Source: Coprinellus micaceus
Taxonomy: Eukaryota; Basidiomycota; Agaricomycetes; Agaricales; Psathyrellaceae
Reading direction: 5' to 3'
Length of the DNA stretch: 64,000 bases
Assembly: GCA_951394405.1 (NCBI GenBank)
Contig: OX596337.1
Location: forward strand, 1,364,001-1,428,000
Shown: piece after piece, positions 36,455 through 47,441 of the stretch
Position numbering within the stretch: the stretch's first letter is position 1
Layout: each line of letters begins with the position of its first letter
Made by a program: the position numbers and the translations under genes
Notes under the pieces: model-generated
Told to the model about the DNA's origin: nothing
The model's input: only the letters and a program-made list of their open reading frames with translations
Database searches by the model: none

Positions 36455-39400
36455 CTACAGCCTGAACAAGAACCCGAGCTGAGGAAGGAAAACCTGTGAA
36501 CTGGAATTCCAGGAAGAAGCGGAGAGAGACGTACGTCCTCTGGGGTAAGCCTACCCATGGCGGAATCATCGGTAGAGAGGGTCGCATCGATCATTGCGCT
36601 CTTCTTCTCTTGCAGCTGCACGATACGGCTCTCGATACTGTCCTCGACGACGAGCTTGATAGCTTCAACAGGGCGGCGTTGGCCCAGACGGTGGATACGA
36701 TCCATGGCTTCTGTAGGGGAGAAAAAGAGCGCGAACCTGTGAATTACGTTGGTGGGGGAGAAGGGAGGGAGCACGCACGGTATTCGACGGCTGGATTCCA
36801 CCAGCTGTCCATGAGGTACACACGAGATGCCTCTGTCAAGTTCAAAGCAACACCTCCAGCCTTCAAGCTAACCAAAAACACGGTAACATCTACATTATTC
36901 ACTGCAACCGCGCCAGTAAGTATTCGTCAAAAGCAACCCTTCCAACCAGACTTACTGAAATGCTTGATCGTGGCATCCCTCGCTTGCGGACTCATCGTTC
37001 CCTCCAACCGACACACGTTGAATCCAGCCTTCTGCAGCCTGAACGCAATGAGGTCGAGGAAGCTGACGAATTGGCTAAACACTATGCTCTTCGTCGTAGC
37101 GTCCTTCAATCGGAGGTTGCTGAGCTCTTCAACGAGGGCTTCGATCTTGGAGGAAGACCTCCAAGTGTCGAGGTTGAGCCTGCCTAGGATGCCCTGTCGA
37201 GGGGCTGTGGCGTTCTCTTCGATCTCAATGGCGGGCGCTTCAAGGTCGATGGTCAGCGGCAAATGGCATACTGGGCAGTCGGGTTGCTACAATAATGGAA
37301 CACATCGAGTTAATGGGATCCCACGAAAAGGACAGGCTACGCACAGTATCTTCCAGCGATGCCTCCAAATATTGTTTTATACATTCGCGGTCAAAAACGT
37401 GGTGACACTTCGACTGGATGGCGTCTTCCGCGAATTCGTTGCACAGCCTGCAGACGGTACCTTCGCCTGCTTCATCCGGGACGAATGTTTGAGCATTGGT
37501 CTTACTACGGATGACCAGGTCGGGGTGGCATGCCATTTGCCTCATCCGAGTTAGCAAACTGAAGATGTTGGAATAATCTGGAAATCACAGGGAGTCTACA
37601 TTGGAGCGTTAGCTGGAAGGGGGCTGCAAGGAACTCACTGTTCAAGACAGTTCCAGAGTCGAGGTAAGTGCTGAATTGCCGCTTGGCATCAGAGAAGAGG
37701 GACAGGTAAAGTTCCTTTTCTTCGGGGCTAAAATAATCTCTGCGAACGATGACAGTTCGTGGGGGCAACCCGAGATCGTCAGCACGTTCCAGCTGTATGA
37801 TTCGACGTAGTCAGACAGCAGGAACCACCAGCATGGAAGGAAAACTGACCTTCGTGCGGCGCAGCATGATCTGGTCCAGAAGAACTCTCAGCTTCTTGAA
37901 CGCGAGCTTTCCGGCGGGGCGCATACCGGTCTTCTGGATAGGTGAAAGAATTTCGTTGTTCCAGAAGCAGGTCTGGTAGAAGGGGAAATAGTCAGTCGGG
38001 AGGACGCGAGGCGCACCAAGAGAACGGAACGCACATGTTGCATCGGGCTATGGTGACAGTCATCGCAGGTCTTCTTGTTGCTGAACTTCCAGTGCAAGGA
38101 CTTGCAATCACACAACTTGCCTGCACATCCCTCGTCGATCAGCGGTCGCTCAGGCCGAAATCGCGAAGAGGGTACCCACAGAAGTAATACGCGAAAGGAT
38201 CTCCTCCCAAGAACCTGATCAAACTGTACATCTCACCCACGCGATTCTGCAGCGGAGTCCCCGAGAGGCACCACCTATGGTTACTCTTCAGTTCAAAGGC
38301 GGCCTTGGCAGTGTTCGTCGAGCGCTCTTTAATGTTGTGCGCTTCGTCGAGAATGACGCGGTTCCACTGAATCTGGTGCAAAGGTGACTTCTCCTTGATG
38401 ATCATACCCTTACGCTTGAAGCCGCTTTGTTGCTTGCGGTACGAGCTCTCGAGGACAGCGTACGTGGTTAGAACCTGTAAGGAGATTGGTGAGGGAGGGA
38501 AGGAGGAGGGAAACCATGAGACGTACGACGTTGAACTTTTTGAACTCATCCGCATTTGATTCTCGAGAAGAACCGTGCCAAACGAGGACTTTGGTGTTAG
38601 TTGTGTGCAAGGCAATCTCGTTCTTCCACTGCATGATAGCGACCGTGGGTCTGGTCCGACTCAGAGTCAGCGCAACACACATCGAGGAAGATCATGGACG
38701 ACGTACGCGACAACGAGGTTCGGTTTCGCGCCTCCCGCATGCATCAAAGATATCATCTGAATCGTCTTTCCCATACCCATCTCATCCTATTGCCCAAGGT
38801 CAGCGAGACGGTCTAGGGGAAAAGTCCACGGACGAACGCACAGCAAGGATACCCCCGGCCCAGATGGTCTTTTCCTGATTCCGCATCCAATGCAAGCCCT
38901 CCCGCTGGAACGGTAGAAGCTGCACCTTCAAGCCTTCGGGTTGGTCAGCCTTAATGGGTTCCCGGATCGGCTTCGTGACCTCCAGGTCTCCCCAGATATC
39001 GCGCAGCTCGGGATGATGCTCCCGAAGTGCCAACCCCGTCTTCTCCGACTATACGGGACATAAGCGCACGTCACATATATATGTGATAGAGCGCACCTGA
39101 GTAAGCGGGCGCCCAAGCTCAGCAGCCAGCTTTCTCTGGTCCGCCTTCCTCTGCTTGGCAGCCAACCTTTTCAGCGCCCTTTCCTCCGAGCGTGATTTCT
39201 GGAGGTCGCCGAAAGTCATCACTTTCTTTGCAGACTTCTTGTCTTTCACCTTGCCCTTACCCTTCGTAGCGATGGGCTCCTTGTCACTAGATTCCTCTGC
39301 AGAAATCCTAGATTCGTCGTCAACGTCCATCTGGGAGTCGTCCACATCGAAGTCATCTCCTGGGTTCTGCAAGCGCTGAGCGATCCTGCGCTCAGCTGCC

Positions 39401-40181
39401 GCAGCGCGGAGGGAAGCCGCAGAGCGTCGAGGGGAAGAGGACGAGCCTTCCCCGTTCGTCTCAATCTGCTGTACGAGGGACTTTCGGATAGCCTCGTTCA
39501 GCATAATCTCTTCGGCTTCAGAATCGTCCTCAATGTCGTCGTCGTCATCTTCTTCGGAACCCTCGAACTCGGACCCGCTGGGGTCGCTCTCATCGATGGA
39601 AGGGTCTTCGCTCTCGTCTTCCGGGGACGGTGAACGGGCCTTGGCTTTGACTTTCCCCTTGGCTGCAGTGCGGGGAGCGGGTTCCTCGTTGTCGCTCTCA
39701 ACCTTGGCTGCGCGTTTCCCCTTGGAGCCAGCACTGGGCGTCGGCGTTGACGCTGCAGAGGGAGTCTAAGGAATGCTAAGAACTCATCCATTTGGTAAGA
39801 CTTGAGCGGGTTCTTCACCTTCTGAAGAACCTCGACGTAGGCTCTGTTCGCAGTGACGCGGCGTTTTGACGCTCGGGTAGAGACAGTCGTCACGGCCTCA
39901 GTCTCCTCCACCTGGACCGCATCTTCTTCTTCGTCCGACTCATCGCCCTTTTTGCGCTTCACTGTGGAAGTCCTTATGGTAGTCTTCCTTGCGCTGGTCC
40001 TCGTCGTAGTCTTCACAACTGTTTGCGGCCCTTCCCCGTCGGACGTTACAGGGGTCTCCGACTCTGCTTTGATGGACGTTCTCGCGCTGAATACGGGCGA
40101 CACATTGGAATTTGGCGTGCTCGCTGATGAGCCTGGCGAAGGTGCATTACGGGTTGAAGCGCGGGTTACTCTCGACGACAT
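36455..40181 (-). CDS. RAD16: Rad16-type SNF2 helicase with RING finger (nucleotide excision repair)
   Basis: Swi2/Snf2 ATPase and ubiquitin ligase of global-genome nucleotide excision repair in the nucleus, partner of Rad7 in yeast. The N-terminal about 400 residues are disordered and charged, with long acidic runs ([19 protein letters not shown]). The helicase core then gives [14 protein letters not shown], the Walker [11 protein letters not shown], a DEAH box in VILDEAHNI, and [20 protein letters not shown]. Between the helicase lobes lie a zinc-type patch [11 protein letters not shown]...CDDCHH and a RING finger [20 protein letters not shown]...CPVCHLPL, as in Rad16. The C-terminal lobe includes [25 protein letters not shown] and [19 protein letters not shown] final short exon splices to PEDLGFLF and stops at 36455. 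The start at 40181 ([10 protein letters not shown]) is preferred to an in-frame ATG at 40232. Confidence 0.94.
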
Positions 40182-40702
40182 AAAGAGTACAGACAAAGGG
40201 AGGAATGGGGCTGAAATTTGCACTTGGTCCATGCGACATAATTAATGAGGTGGCACGAACTGTCACATAGTCACATGACCGTGCTATGTCACGGTCACAA
40301 ATGACTCAGCACCGAACTCAATTGCGCGCTATTTCCGGTGGGTCTTGGGAAGATTCACATTCCCGTTGCTCAGGACAATGAAACCAGAACAAGACGCTTT
40401 AAGGGCGCGCCTTCCTCCAGGCTATACCATTGGGCTCAGCCCAGGGCTCTCATTTGTTATTTAAGCGCTCGCGATTGATCGCGTCAAAATGCATCAACGT
40501 GAACATGACCCATCGCCCGATCGAACGCGCGTCCAGTCGGCTTGCAAGGCCTCTTAGTGCGCTTGCCTAGATCAACCCTCTGCGAGCGCAGACCAAGAAC
40601 AAGCGCCCACGCCTCTCTTCACAGATTTCCTTGCCCTGCGGCTCATAGCAAACGACCTGGTCGATAAATAACAGGCTGACATGTACCGCTAATGGTGAAG
40701 TA
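40182..40702. other. Intergenic: RAD16 promoter and 3' end of the next minus-strand gene
   Basis: About 0.5 kb upstream of RAD16 and downstream of the GPI-type gene. The part next to RAD16 has several GTCAC repeats and a TGACTCA element. One AAGCGCCC motif lies at 40601-40608. No coding exon is seen. Confidence 0.5.
40261..40309. promoter_or_regulatory. GTCAC repeats and a Gcn4/AP-1-like site upstream of RAD16
   Basis: Four GTCAC pentamers lie within about 40 bp, followed by TGACTCA at 40302-40308, the consensus for Gcn4/AP-1 bZIP factors. The cluster is 80-130 bp upstream of the RAD16 start codon. Its function is inferred from the motif alone. Confidence 0.35.
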
Positions 40703-41629
40703 CTACAACTTCGCAAGGGTTAGGGCAACGATTGACAACAACCCGGCCACCTTATGAAGACTGTCGGCATAGAACGCCGGGCTAATCCCCAACGCGTTGT
40801 TTCCGTTAAGGATGTTACCAGACCCTCCATCGGTCGAGTTGGAATCCGAAACAGGGGTCAGGGACACCCCTTCTTCTGCAGTAGTTGTTGCACTAGTCTC
40901 CGGAGCGACACTCCGGACCGTACTCTGCGCGAGGGTTGGTCGAGAGGTTATCGACGTGATGGTCGTCTGCCCGATGCTTGCAGTTGGGGTGATGAAGACA
41001 GAGGTCGTTACGGTGACCTGTCCTGGGGGACGAGAGGATGTTGAATTCTGCGGCGCCAAGACCCCAGCCCCAGGAATTCCAAGAACAGGTGTTACCGCCG
41101 GTGGGTCCAGGGGAGGGAGGCGAACAGGTGCGAGTTCTACCCCGCTTACCCCACAGTTCTTGATAAACGCTACGAACCCCAAATTGTGAGAATAAGCAGG
41201 GGAAGGGGTGCATGCTCGACCATCAATTTCGCCTTGCGCTCGATCGTGAGGATAGCCACCCCCCTTCACGATGCAGGTAAGCATCCTCCCATGATGCCCC
41301 CTACAAAGTCGTTAGCAGCAGCGAGCCACGGTACAATCCTATTTGAAATGTTGAAAATATCTGTAGTCAACGTGCAGCCCATAGGAACGTACCCGCGTGT
41401 TGGCCAGAGCTTGACACGAAGGCCTGCATTCAGCTGGAAGCTCGGGTTGTCGCTGGTGCAGTATACTACCCTCGTACCCGCCTTGTTGCGGTCCGCGAGC
41501 ATCGACAGCGCTCAAGAGGCTTGGGTATCTTTTTGAGATAGAGGCATGGGGGCCGTTTGCATGGGCGTAGAAAGGAGCGACCACCCATGACAGAACAAAG
41601 AGCGTAGTGGCTAGGCGAATGCCAACCAT
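40703..41629 (-). CDS. Likely GPI-anchored extracellular protein, uncharacterised
   Basis: The ATG at 41629 gives a signal peptide (GIRLATTLFVLSWVVAPFYA). Downstream pieces read CTSDNPSFQLNAGLRVKLWP and, after a 91-nt intron with a GCTAAC branch site and TTGTAG acceptor near 41310, MLTCIVKGGGYPHDRAQGEI and GRACTPSPAYSHNLGFVAF. A Thr/Ser/Pro-rich stalk (VTVTTSVFITPTASIGQTT) and a terminal hydrophobic segment GLLSIVALTLAKL then end at 40703. Signal peptide, Ser/Thr stalk and hydrophobic tail together suggest a GPI-anchored cell-wall or membrane protein. The join between the signal-peptide exon and the second piece, around 41500-41470, needs a frame change I could not resolve; a missed small intron or a frameshift is possible. 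No enzyme motif is seen. Confidence 0.55.
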
Positions 41630-42932
41630 CACAACTCAGATGAGTAAAAGGTTAAAGGAGAGGAAGGACTGCGAACAGTGAGTGGAGGTCAGGAAGGGTG
41701 TTGATGGGAAGATGGAATGCAGAAGCGTTTTTTTATCGTGTTATGTACGCCGTATGTAGGTCCTACCTATCTCCCGAGAACGCCGCTGGTTGTTCTGCAG
41801 CGCTCCCTCCAGGTCCCAGGACCAACAACCGTGATCAGCGCCATCATTGATCGTCGTCGGGTACATCTGAAATTAAGCGCCCAGATTCCTCAGCGAGGCG
41901 GGATTCTTCAAACACGGACAGAATCCTGCCATAGTGGAATCTCAGGTCAGAGCGTCACTGTTACCCGCCCGATTCTTGTAGCTCTCTGGGAACGGATCCC
42001 ACTCATTCCAAAGGCGGGACGGCCTTGACTCCTTCAGATGGTTTATTGTGGGCGGACATGCTGCGCGCTATTCAAATTATATAGAACACGAGGCATTCTT
42101 GGCTGTGCCTGGGTGGCGCGTCTTCGATCCCCTTCCCTCTGTCCATTTATGGGGCCAAGGTCTTTGGGCATCGGTTTGCGAACTCGATCATCATCCTATC
42201 ATCCTGCGCAGTTCTTCCCGAACCTTGCTCATCGACAATCTTGCACTAGGAGGTGCGATTGGGACACCCACTTTAAAAACAGCAATACACATGGGCTTGC
42301 CTCGTTCATTCCAAGGCTATTTGGGGCGCTCCGCAAGTGTGACGCCTAGTACCTGGCTAAATGCCTGTATCTTAGATGTGGTTTCGTGTTCTCGTGTTGC
42401 TCGGATCAACGCGCCCTCGAGCTTTCTCGCATATGCTTCTACGTCGGCCGTCTCCGCGTTTGGGCTTGTCTCCATCGATTGTGGGTTCAGGTGCCAACCA
42501 GTGCCTTGGAGCGGAAAAGAAACGGAGCGGCAGGACTCGAAGGTGTGGCTCCCCACATTCGGCAAGCTTCTCCCACAGTGCCACGCGTGGGAGACCATCC
42601 CAAGAAATTTACGGCGATTTCTGGCCCCGCCAAAAGTTACAAGGACTCTGGTCGTCCTTTATCGAGTCGCTATTCCGCTATAGTCCACTCTCTACACGCC
42701 CTGTGAAGACTAATATCTTCATTGAGGTTCCCGGTCTACCCGTACGTCCTGTCCAGTATCTTCAATGGGAGACAAGAGTCCCCTAATATTAGTCCAACCT
42801 CTCAGGACAGCCCTCGTTACCCTCGAAGACCGCTAACTGTGCGTATCCGAAGCTGCGGAATATGCTTGTAAACGTTGCTTAAGTTCGACCGATTAGACCC
42901 CCATCTCCCTGCCCGCACGAATCTACCACAAG
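41630..42932. other. Divergent intergenic region upstream of NOP58
   Basis: About 1.3 kb. It contains an imperfect 11-bp stem (41897-41907 with 41920-41930, one mismatch) and one TTAAGCGCCC motif at 41873-41882. A minus-strand open frame around 42317-42490 (METSPNAETADVEAYARKLE) looks helix-forming, but no second exon or conserved domain supports it. The NOP58 promoter occupies the right end. Confidence 0.4.
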
Positions 42933-44781
42933 ATGCTCGTGCTCTACGAAACTGCGTTGGGCTACTGCCTGTTCAAGGTCTCTAATGAGGCCAAGTTGGA
43001 GAGTGCAGACCTCTACAAGGAGTTTGAGACCTCTGAAAAGGCTAGCAAGCTGTGAGTATGCGTCCAATCTGTGCCGATGGAAGTCTAATGAGACTTTTTC
43101 GTTGTGTAGTTTGAAGCTCAAGGCCATCCACCGATTCACGTCGACCGCAACGGCTGTTGAAGATATCAGCGCCATGCAGGAGGGAAAGCTAGGAAAGGGT
43201 CTCAAGAAGTTCTTGACATCCGAAGTTGTTGAGAAGGGGAAGGGAAAAGATTCGTTGGTTGTTATTGAGCCCAAACTTGGTACGCACATCCCCAGCTCTG
43301 CTCTCACACCACAAGGTGCTGAACTCTCTGGTATAGCTCGGTCAATAGCCAAGAAGCTGTCCATCAAAATCGCCGAAGAGACGGTGAATGCTGACCTCTG
43401 GAGAGGTATTCGTTCGCAGTTGACTGCCCTCCTCGAGGGCCTCGACCCCAAGGATCTCGCCACCATGAGCCTTGGTCTCTCCCACTCGCTCGCTCGCTTC
43501 AAGCTCAAATTCTCTCCCGACAAGGTTGACACCATGGTTGTCCAGGCCATCGCCCTTCTTGACGATCTCGACAAGGAGATTAACATTTATGCCATGCGCG
43601 TAAAGGAGTGGTACGGTTGGCACTTCCCCGAGATGGCCAAGATCATCTCAGACAGCGTCGCCTACGCCAAGGTCATCAAGGCCGTGGGCTTCCGCACCAA
43701 CTGCTCCTCCACCAACCTCGAACACATCCTGCCTGAAGACCTCGAGGCCACCCTCAAGGCCGCCGCCGAAATCTCAATGGGTACCGAAATCTCCGACTCC
43801 GATATTGCCCACATCCACCAGCTCTGCGACCAAGTTATCTCCATCTCCCAATACCGTACCCAGCTCGCCGAGTACCTCAAAAACCGTATGGCTGCCATCG
43901 CCCCCAACCTCACTGTCCTCGTCGGCGAGCTCGTCGGTGCACGCCTCATCAGCCACGCTGGTTCCTTGCTGAACCTCGCCAAATACCCCGCCTCGACCGT
44001 CCAGATCCTTGGTGCCGAGAAGGCACTTTTCAGGGCGCTTAAGACGAAGCACGATACGCCCAAGTATGGTCTGATCTACCACGCGTCCCTGATCGGCCAG
44101 GCTCCTCCTAAGCTTAAGGGTAAGATGGCCAGGATGGTCGCGACCAAGGCTGCCTTGTCGATCCGTGTGGATGCCCTTACCGACGCTGACGGTAAGAGCG
44201 AGGAGTCGGCGAACGCGATGGGTGTGGAGAACAGGGCGAAGCTCGAGAAGAGGTTGATGGATTTGGAGAACCAGGGCGAGTTTGGTGCCGTCAGAGGCCA
44301 GTCGTCATTCGGTGCCAACAGGAAGACACAGAAGTTCGAGATGAGTGGTCAGGGCAAGACGTATAACACCAAGGCGGATGTGGTAATGGAGGACCTGGTG
44401 CCTACACAGCGTGACGGTTCGAGTGGAAGCGGAGCCGAGGACGCGATGACGAAGGCTGTCAAGGCTGCATTGGATGTCAAGGAGGAGAAGCGGAAAGCGA
44501 AAGAGGCCAAGAAGGCCGCGAAGAAGGCTGGTAAGGGCGCTGATGTGGAAATGGGCGCCCCTTCAGATGAGGACAGCGAGGACAACAAGAAGAAAGGCAA
44601 GAAGGAGAAGAAGAGGAAGCGGAGAGAGAGCGAGGTGGTCGCCGCCGAGCCTGAAGAGAAGGAGGAGACGGAGGAGGAGAGGAAGGCAAGGAAGAAGGCC
44701 AAGAAGGCTGCTGAGAAGGCCGCAGCAGGGGGTGACGCTTCTTCACCGAAGAAAAAGAAGAAAAAGACGGAATCATCATAA
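42933..44781 (+). CDS. NOP58: Nucleolar protein Nop58, box C/D snoRNP core
   Basis: Core protein of box C/D small nucleolar ribonucleoproteins, which guide 2'-O-methylation and processing of ribosomal RNA in the nucleolus. Two exons, 42933-43051 and 43110-44781, give 596 residues in phase. The N-terminal NOP5NT domain starts MLVLYETALGYCLFK. The central coiled coil contains LDKEINIYAMRVKEWYGWHF. The Nop domain, about residues 270-400, includes APNLTVLVGELVGARLISHA, SLLNLAKYPASTVQILGAEK and YGLIYHASLIGQAPPKLKGK, close to the yeast protein. The C-terminal about 120 residues are Lys/Glu-rich (KKE/D repeats), as in Nop58 and Nop56 of other eukaryotes. YETALGYCLFK and the KKK tail favour Nop58 over Nop56. 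Intron 1 is 58 nt. Confidence 0.96.
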
Positions 44782-45204
44782 AGGAGTTGGCCTTTTCCCT
44801 CTCGATGTAGCTCTTCTATCTGCCCTGTTGTCTTTCTAGTGTTCTGTACTTAATTTCATTTCTCCTGCTGTGTACGTCGCTACTGGATCTGGTTCCTTCA
44901 AATTTATATTGTTTGGCAGGACGAGGCACCGTACCGCAAGATCCACTGTAAACCCCGGACGGATGAAGGGTCTGGAAAGTAAAGCGGGGAACGTCCAGGA
45001 GGCTAACATACGTGACAGCAGTTTAACGATACACACTTTGGACCGCTGCCAAGAGTGGCTCAGAATATGGCCTTATCCTTGGGCACTTGGGCTTAAGCGC
45101 CCAAACTGTTTATGGCAGATCCGGCTTAAAAACGATCACTGAGTACCAGGGTATGGACGAGAACCTGGAGCATTATAGTCACTAGTATAAGAATTAAAGT
45201 TAGG
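44782..45204. other. Convergent intergenic region NOP58 / ICP55
   Basis: 3' untranslated regions of two converging genes. Contains a TTAAGCGCCC motif at 45093-45102, which also forms an imperfect inverted repeat with the preceding TTGGGC. No exon is seen. Confidence 0.45.
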
Positions 45205-46997
45205 CTACCGATGCTGGGCAGGTGTGAGCAGAGTAACGTCTATGTGATGTGGCTCGAGCCGTGTTTGGTGTGTCTCCTGTGATATTTGGTACGCTTCGAA
45301 TCCAAGCAGCCCCTGGCACGCTCCCTCTACGTCCTCAATCTACACAAATACCAGTCAGCCTCCCACCCGGCTCGAGATTCGGATGGTGATGACGAACCTC
45401 TTTTGGTGCACTTGCAGATAAGACGACAGGGTTTTCCTTTCCTACCAGAACTTCGTCCTAGATCAAACAGAAACGGTTTAATGGGTGGCTCCAGAAGTGG
45501 ATCAAGTGGAAGGAAAAGGCTCACCTCAATGCGGATGCCAATGTCATGAAACCATTTGGGGAACTGGGACGTCGGCGGGACGTACACACCCGGTTCTATC
45601 GTGATAATATTACCCTCCTTCAACCTGTTCCAACCATCAACCGCCAATCAGCCCCATCCACATCTCACAAAACCAAAAGAAACCCACTCAGCACTCCGAT
45701 CGAAATACGTGCTCTCATGCAAATCAATACCAATGGGGTGGCTCAAATAATGTGGGTACAGCACCCTCTCCAGGTCGCTTCCTCCGGCACCTCCAACATC
45801 GAGGTTGAAGCCTATTTGGCAGAGTTCCTTCCTCAAGAGCTTCACGGACATGCGGTGCAGGTCGTGCAAACTGAGCCGGTTAGACTCGGTGCAGAGGGCG
45901 ACGAGCTGTTTCTGCGCGGTGAGGACGGCGGCGTAGAGGTCACGCTGTGCGGGGGTGAACTTCCCTGAGGCAGGGAACGTCCGTGCTGTACTCTTGTGAG
46001 GAAACGAACACTAGAAGCAGCGATATACTCACTGATATCCGAAGCGTACCCATTCAACTCGCACCCCGCATCAATTAATACTAAATCCTCCTCGCCCAAC
46101 ACCATATTGTTCGAGGTGTAATGGATGATCAGCGCATTCGCACCAGACGCCACCACCGGGACGTACGCAGGCCTCTGGGCCCCACCCAAAGCGCACGTAT
46201 ACTCAAAATGCGCTGCGAGCTTGCTCTCCGTCATCCCAGGCTGGGCGAAGCGCATTGTCTTTGCGTGCGCGCGCCCACTGAGTGTCGCCGCCGAATGCAT
46301 CACCGCCTGCTCCGCCGTGCTCTTCACTGCGCGGAGCTTGGAAACCTCGGGGGCGAGTGCCCGGCGTTTAACGCTAGAAAGGGTTTCCAGCGCACCCTCA
46401 GCATCGGATTTGAGTGAGGAGGTGAGGTACTTGAGGAGGGACTTTGTTGTTTTACGGGGAGAGCCCTCAGGGAGGTCGATGAAGACGTGGCTGTAGAGAG
46501 AGGCGAGAGACTTGAGCTGGGAGGTGAACGTGGAGATGGGAAGCGCAGCGTCGACTTTAAAGAGTCGTTCGATCTCGGGGTATCCCGTGCTGGCCCCGTC
46601 CCATTTTTCCTTGTGCGCGTCTTTCCCTGGTGAGAACATGGTCATCCTGTACCCCTTGGACGAGCTCGTCTTTTCGAGGATGACCGCAGACTCGGGCTCT
46701 TCAAAGCCGGTGAGGTACCAGAAGTCCGAAGCTTGCCTGTGTTTATAGCTGCACGCCCATGAGCCCCAGCTCCAGAGGAAAAGACAACGCCTCACAAAAT
46801 ATCTGGAAGAATATGAGCCTTGGGGAAACGACGTTCGGAAACGACGGACTTGCGCTCATGTATTTGATTGGGGCGGCCACCGACACAACGAGGCTGTTTT
46901 CCGGTAGATTGTCCATGAGTTTTCGTCTGCGGTAGTCGTACTCCTCCGTCGGAATCCCCGGAGTGAGGTCATGTTGTGAGCTGACTGTAAGGATCAT
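45205..46997 (-). CDS. ICP55: Intermediate cleaving peptidase Icp55 (M24 aminopeptidase P family)
   Basis: Icp55 removes one residue from mitochondrial proteins after presequence cleavage, creating stable N-termini. The aminopeptidase-P N-terminal domain begins LTPGIPTEEYDYRRRKLMDN and includes YKHRQASDFWYLTGFEEPES. The M24 catalytic domain contains LVLIDAGCELNGYASDI and, after a splice, TRTFPASGKFTPAQRDLY (metal-binding aspartates). YLSHPIGIDLHEST and GNIITIEPGVYVPP (metal-binding His and Glu) follow. The last exons give DEVLVGKENPVVLSASAPKE then EDVEGACQGLLGFEAYQIS and stop at 45205. The conserved NIFYKHRQASDFWYL is assembled across a 7-nt exon at 46796-46802. The start is uncertain. 46997 (MILTVSSQHD) is used here; an upstream ATG at 47067 (MGNRYTTLILIS) could supply a presequence through an extra intron. 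Confidence 0.88.
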
Positions 46998-47441
46998 CAG
47001 CTGAGTTGTAGCGATGGATTGGGAAACTGACTGAGATGAGGATGAGAGTCGTGTAACGGTTGCCCATATTTCGTGGGTTTTGTTGACAAGAGACGGTTAC
47101 AGCGCGTCAGACGCGAGGGGACATGGTGGAGGGAGGACAACATGGATTGCCACTCAGGCCATAACGCCACGACTGATTCCGAGAAACCCTAATCTGCGGC
47201 TGGAACGGAGGCAATACGGACCCCCAATTGGGGCCGCGAGCAGATGATATCACATGCTGAGCCGAACCTCTTCCCCAACGGTCATGTAACTGGATTCAAG
47301 CTGTCTTTCATATCTTACCTACCACCTATTCTCGTGTATGGCACAGCACTGGGACAGCTACACAAGACATGGCCTCGATGTCGCCCTGGGGGTTACATCT
47401 GTAGGGTTTCACGTAGCGAAGGCAGGGACTCGTTTCGGGGT
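46998..47441. promoter_or_regulatory. Divergent promoter region ICP55 / lipase
   Basis: About 0.4 kb between two head-to-head genes. It includes the alternative ICP55 start at 47067 and an ATG at 47244 in frame with the lipase. One of these upstream codons may be the true start of its gene, which would shorten the shared promoter to under 200 bp. Confidence 0.4.

Noticed and set aside
42317..42598. Helix-like minus-strand frame upstream of NOP58
   Set aside because: A single fragment with a possible donor but no second exon, and a competing frame over the same bases.
43342..44702. Long open frames opposite the NOP58 coding region
   Set aside because: Antisense shadows of a highly biased coding sequence; the sense strand is clearly Nop58.
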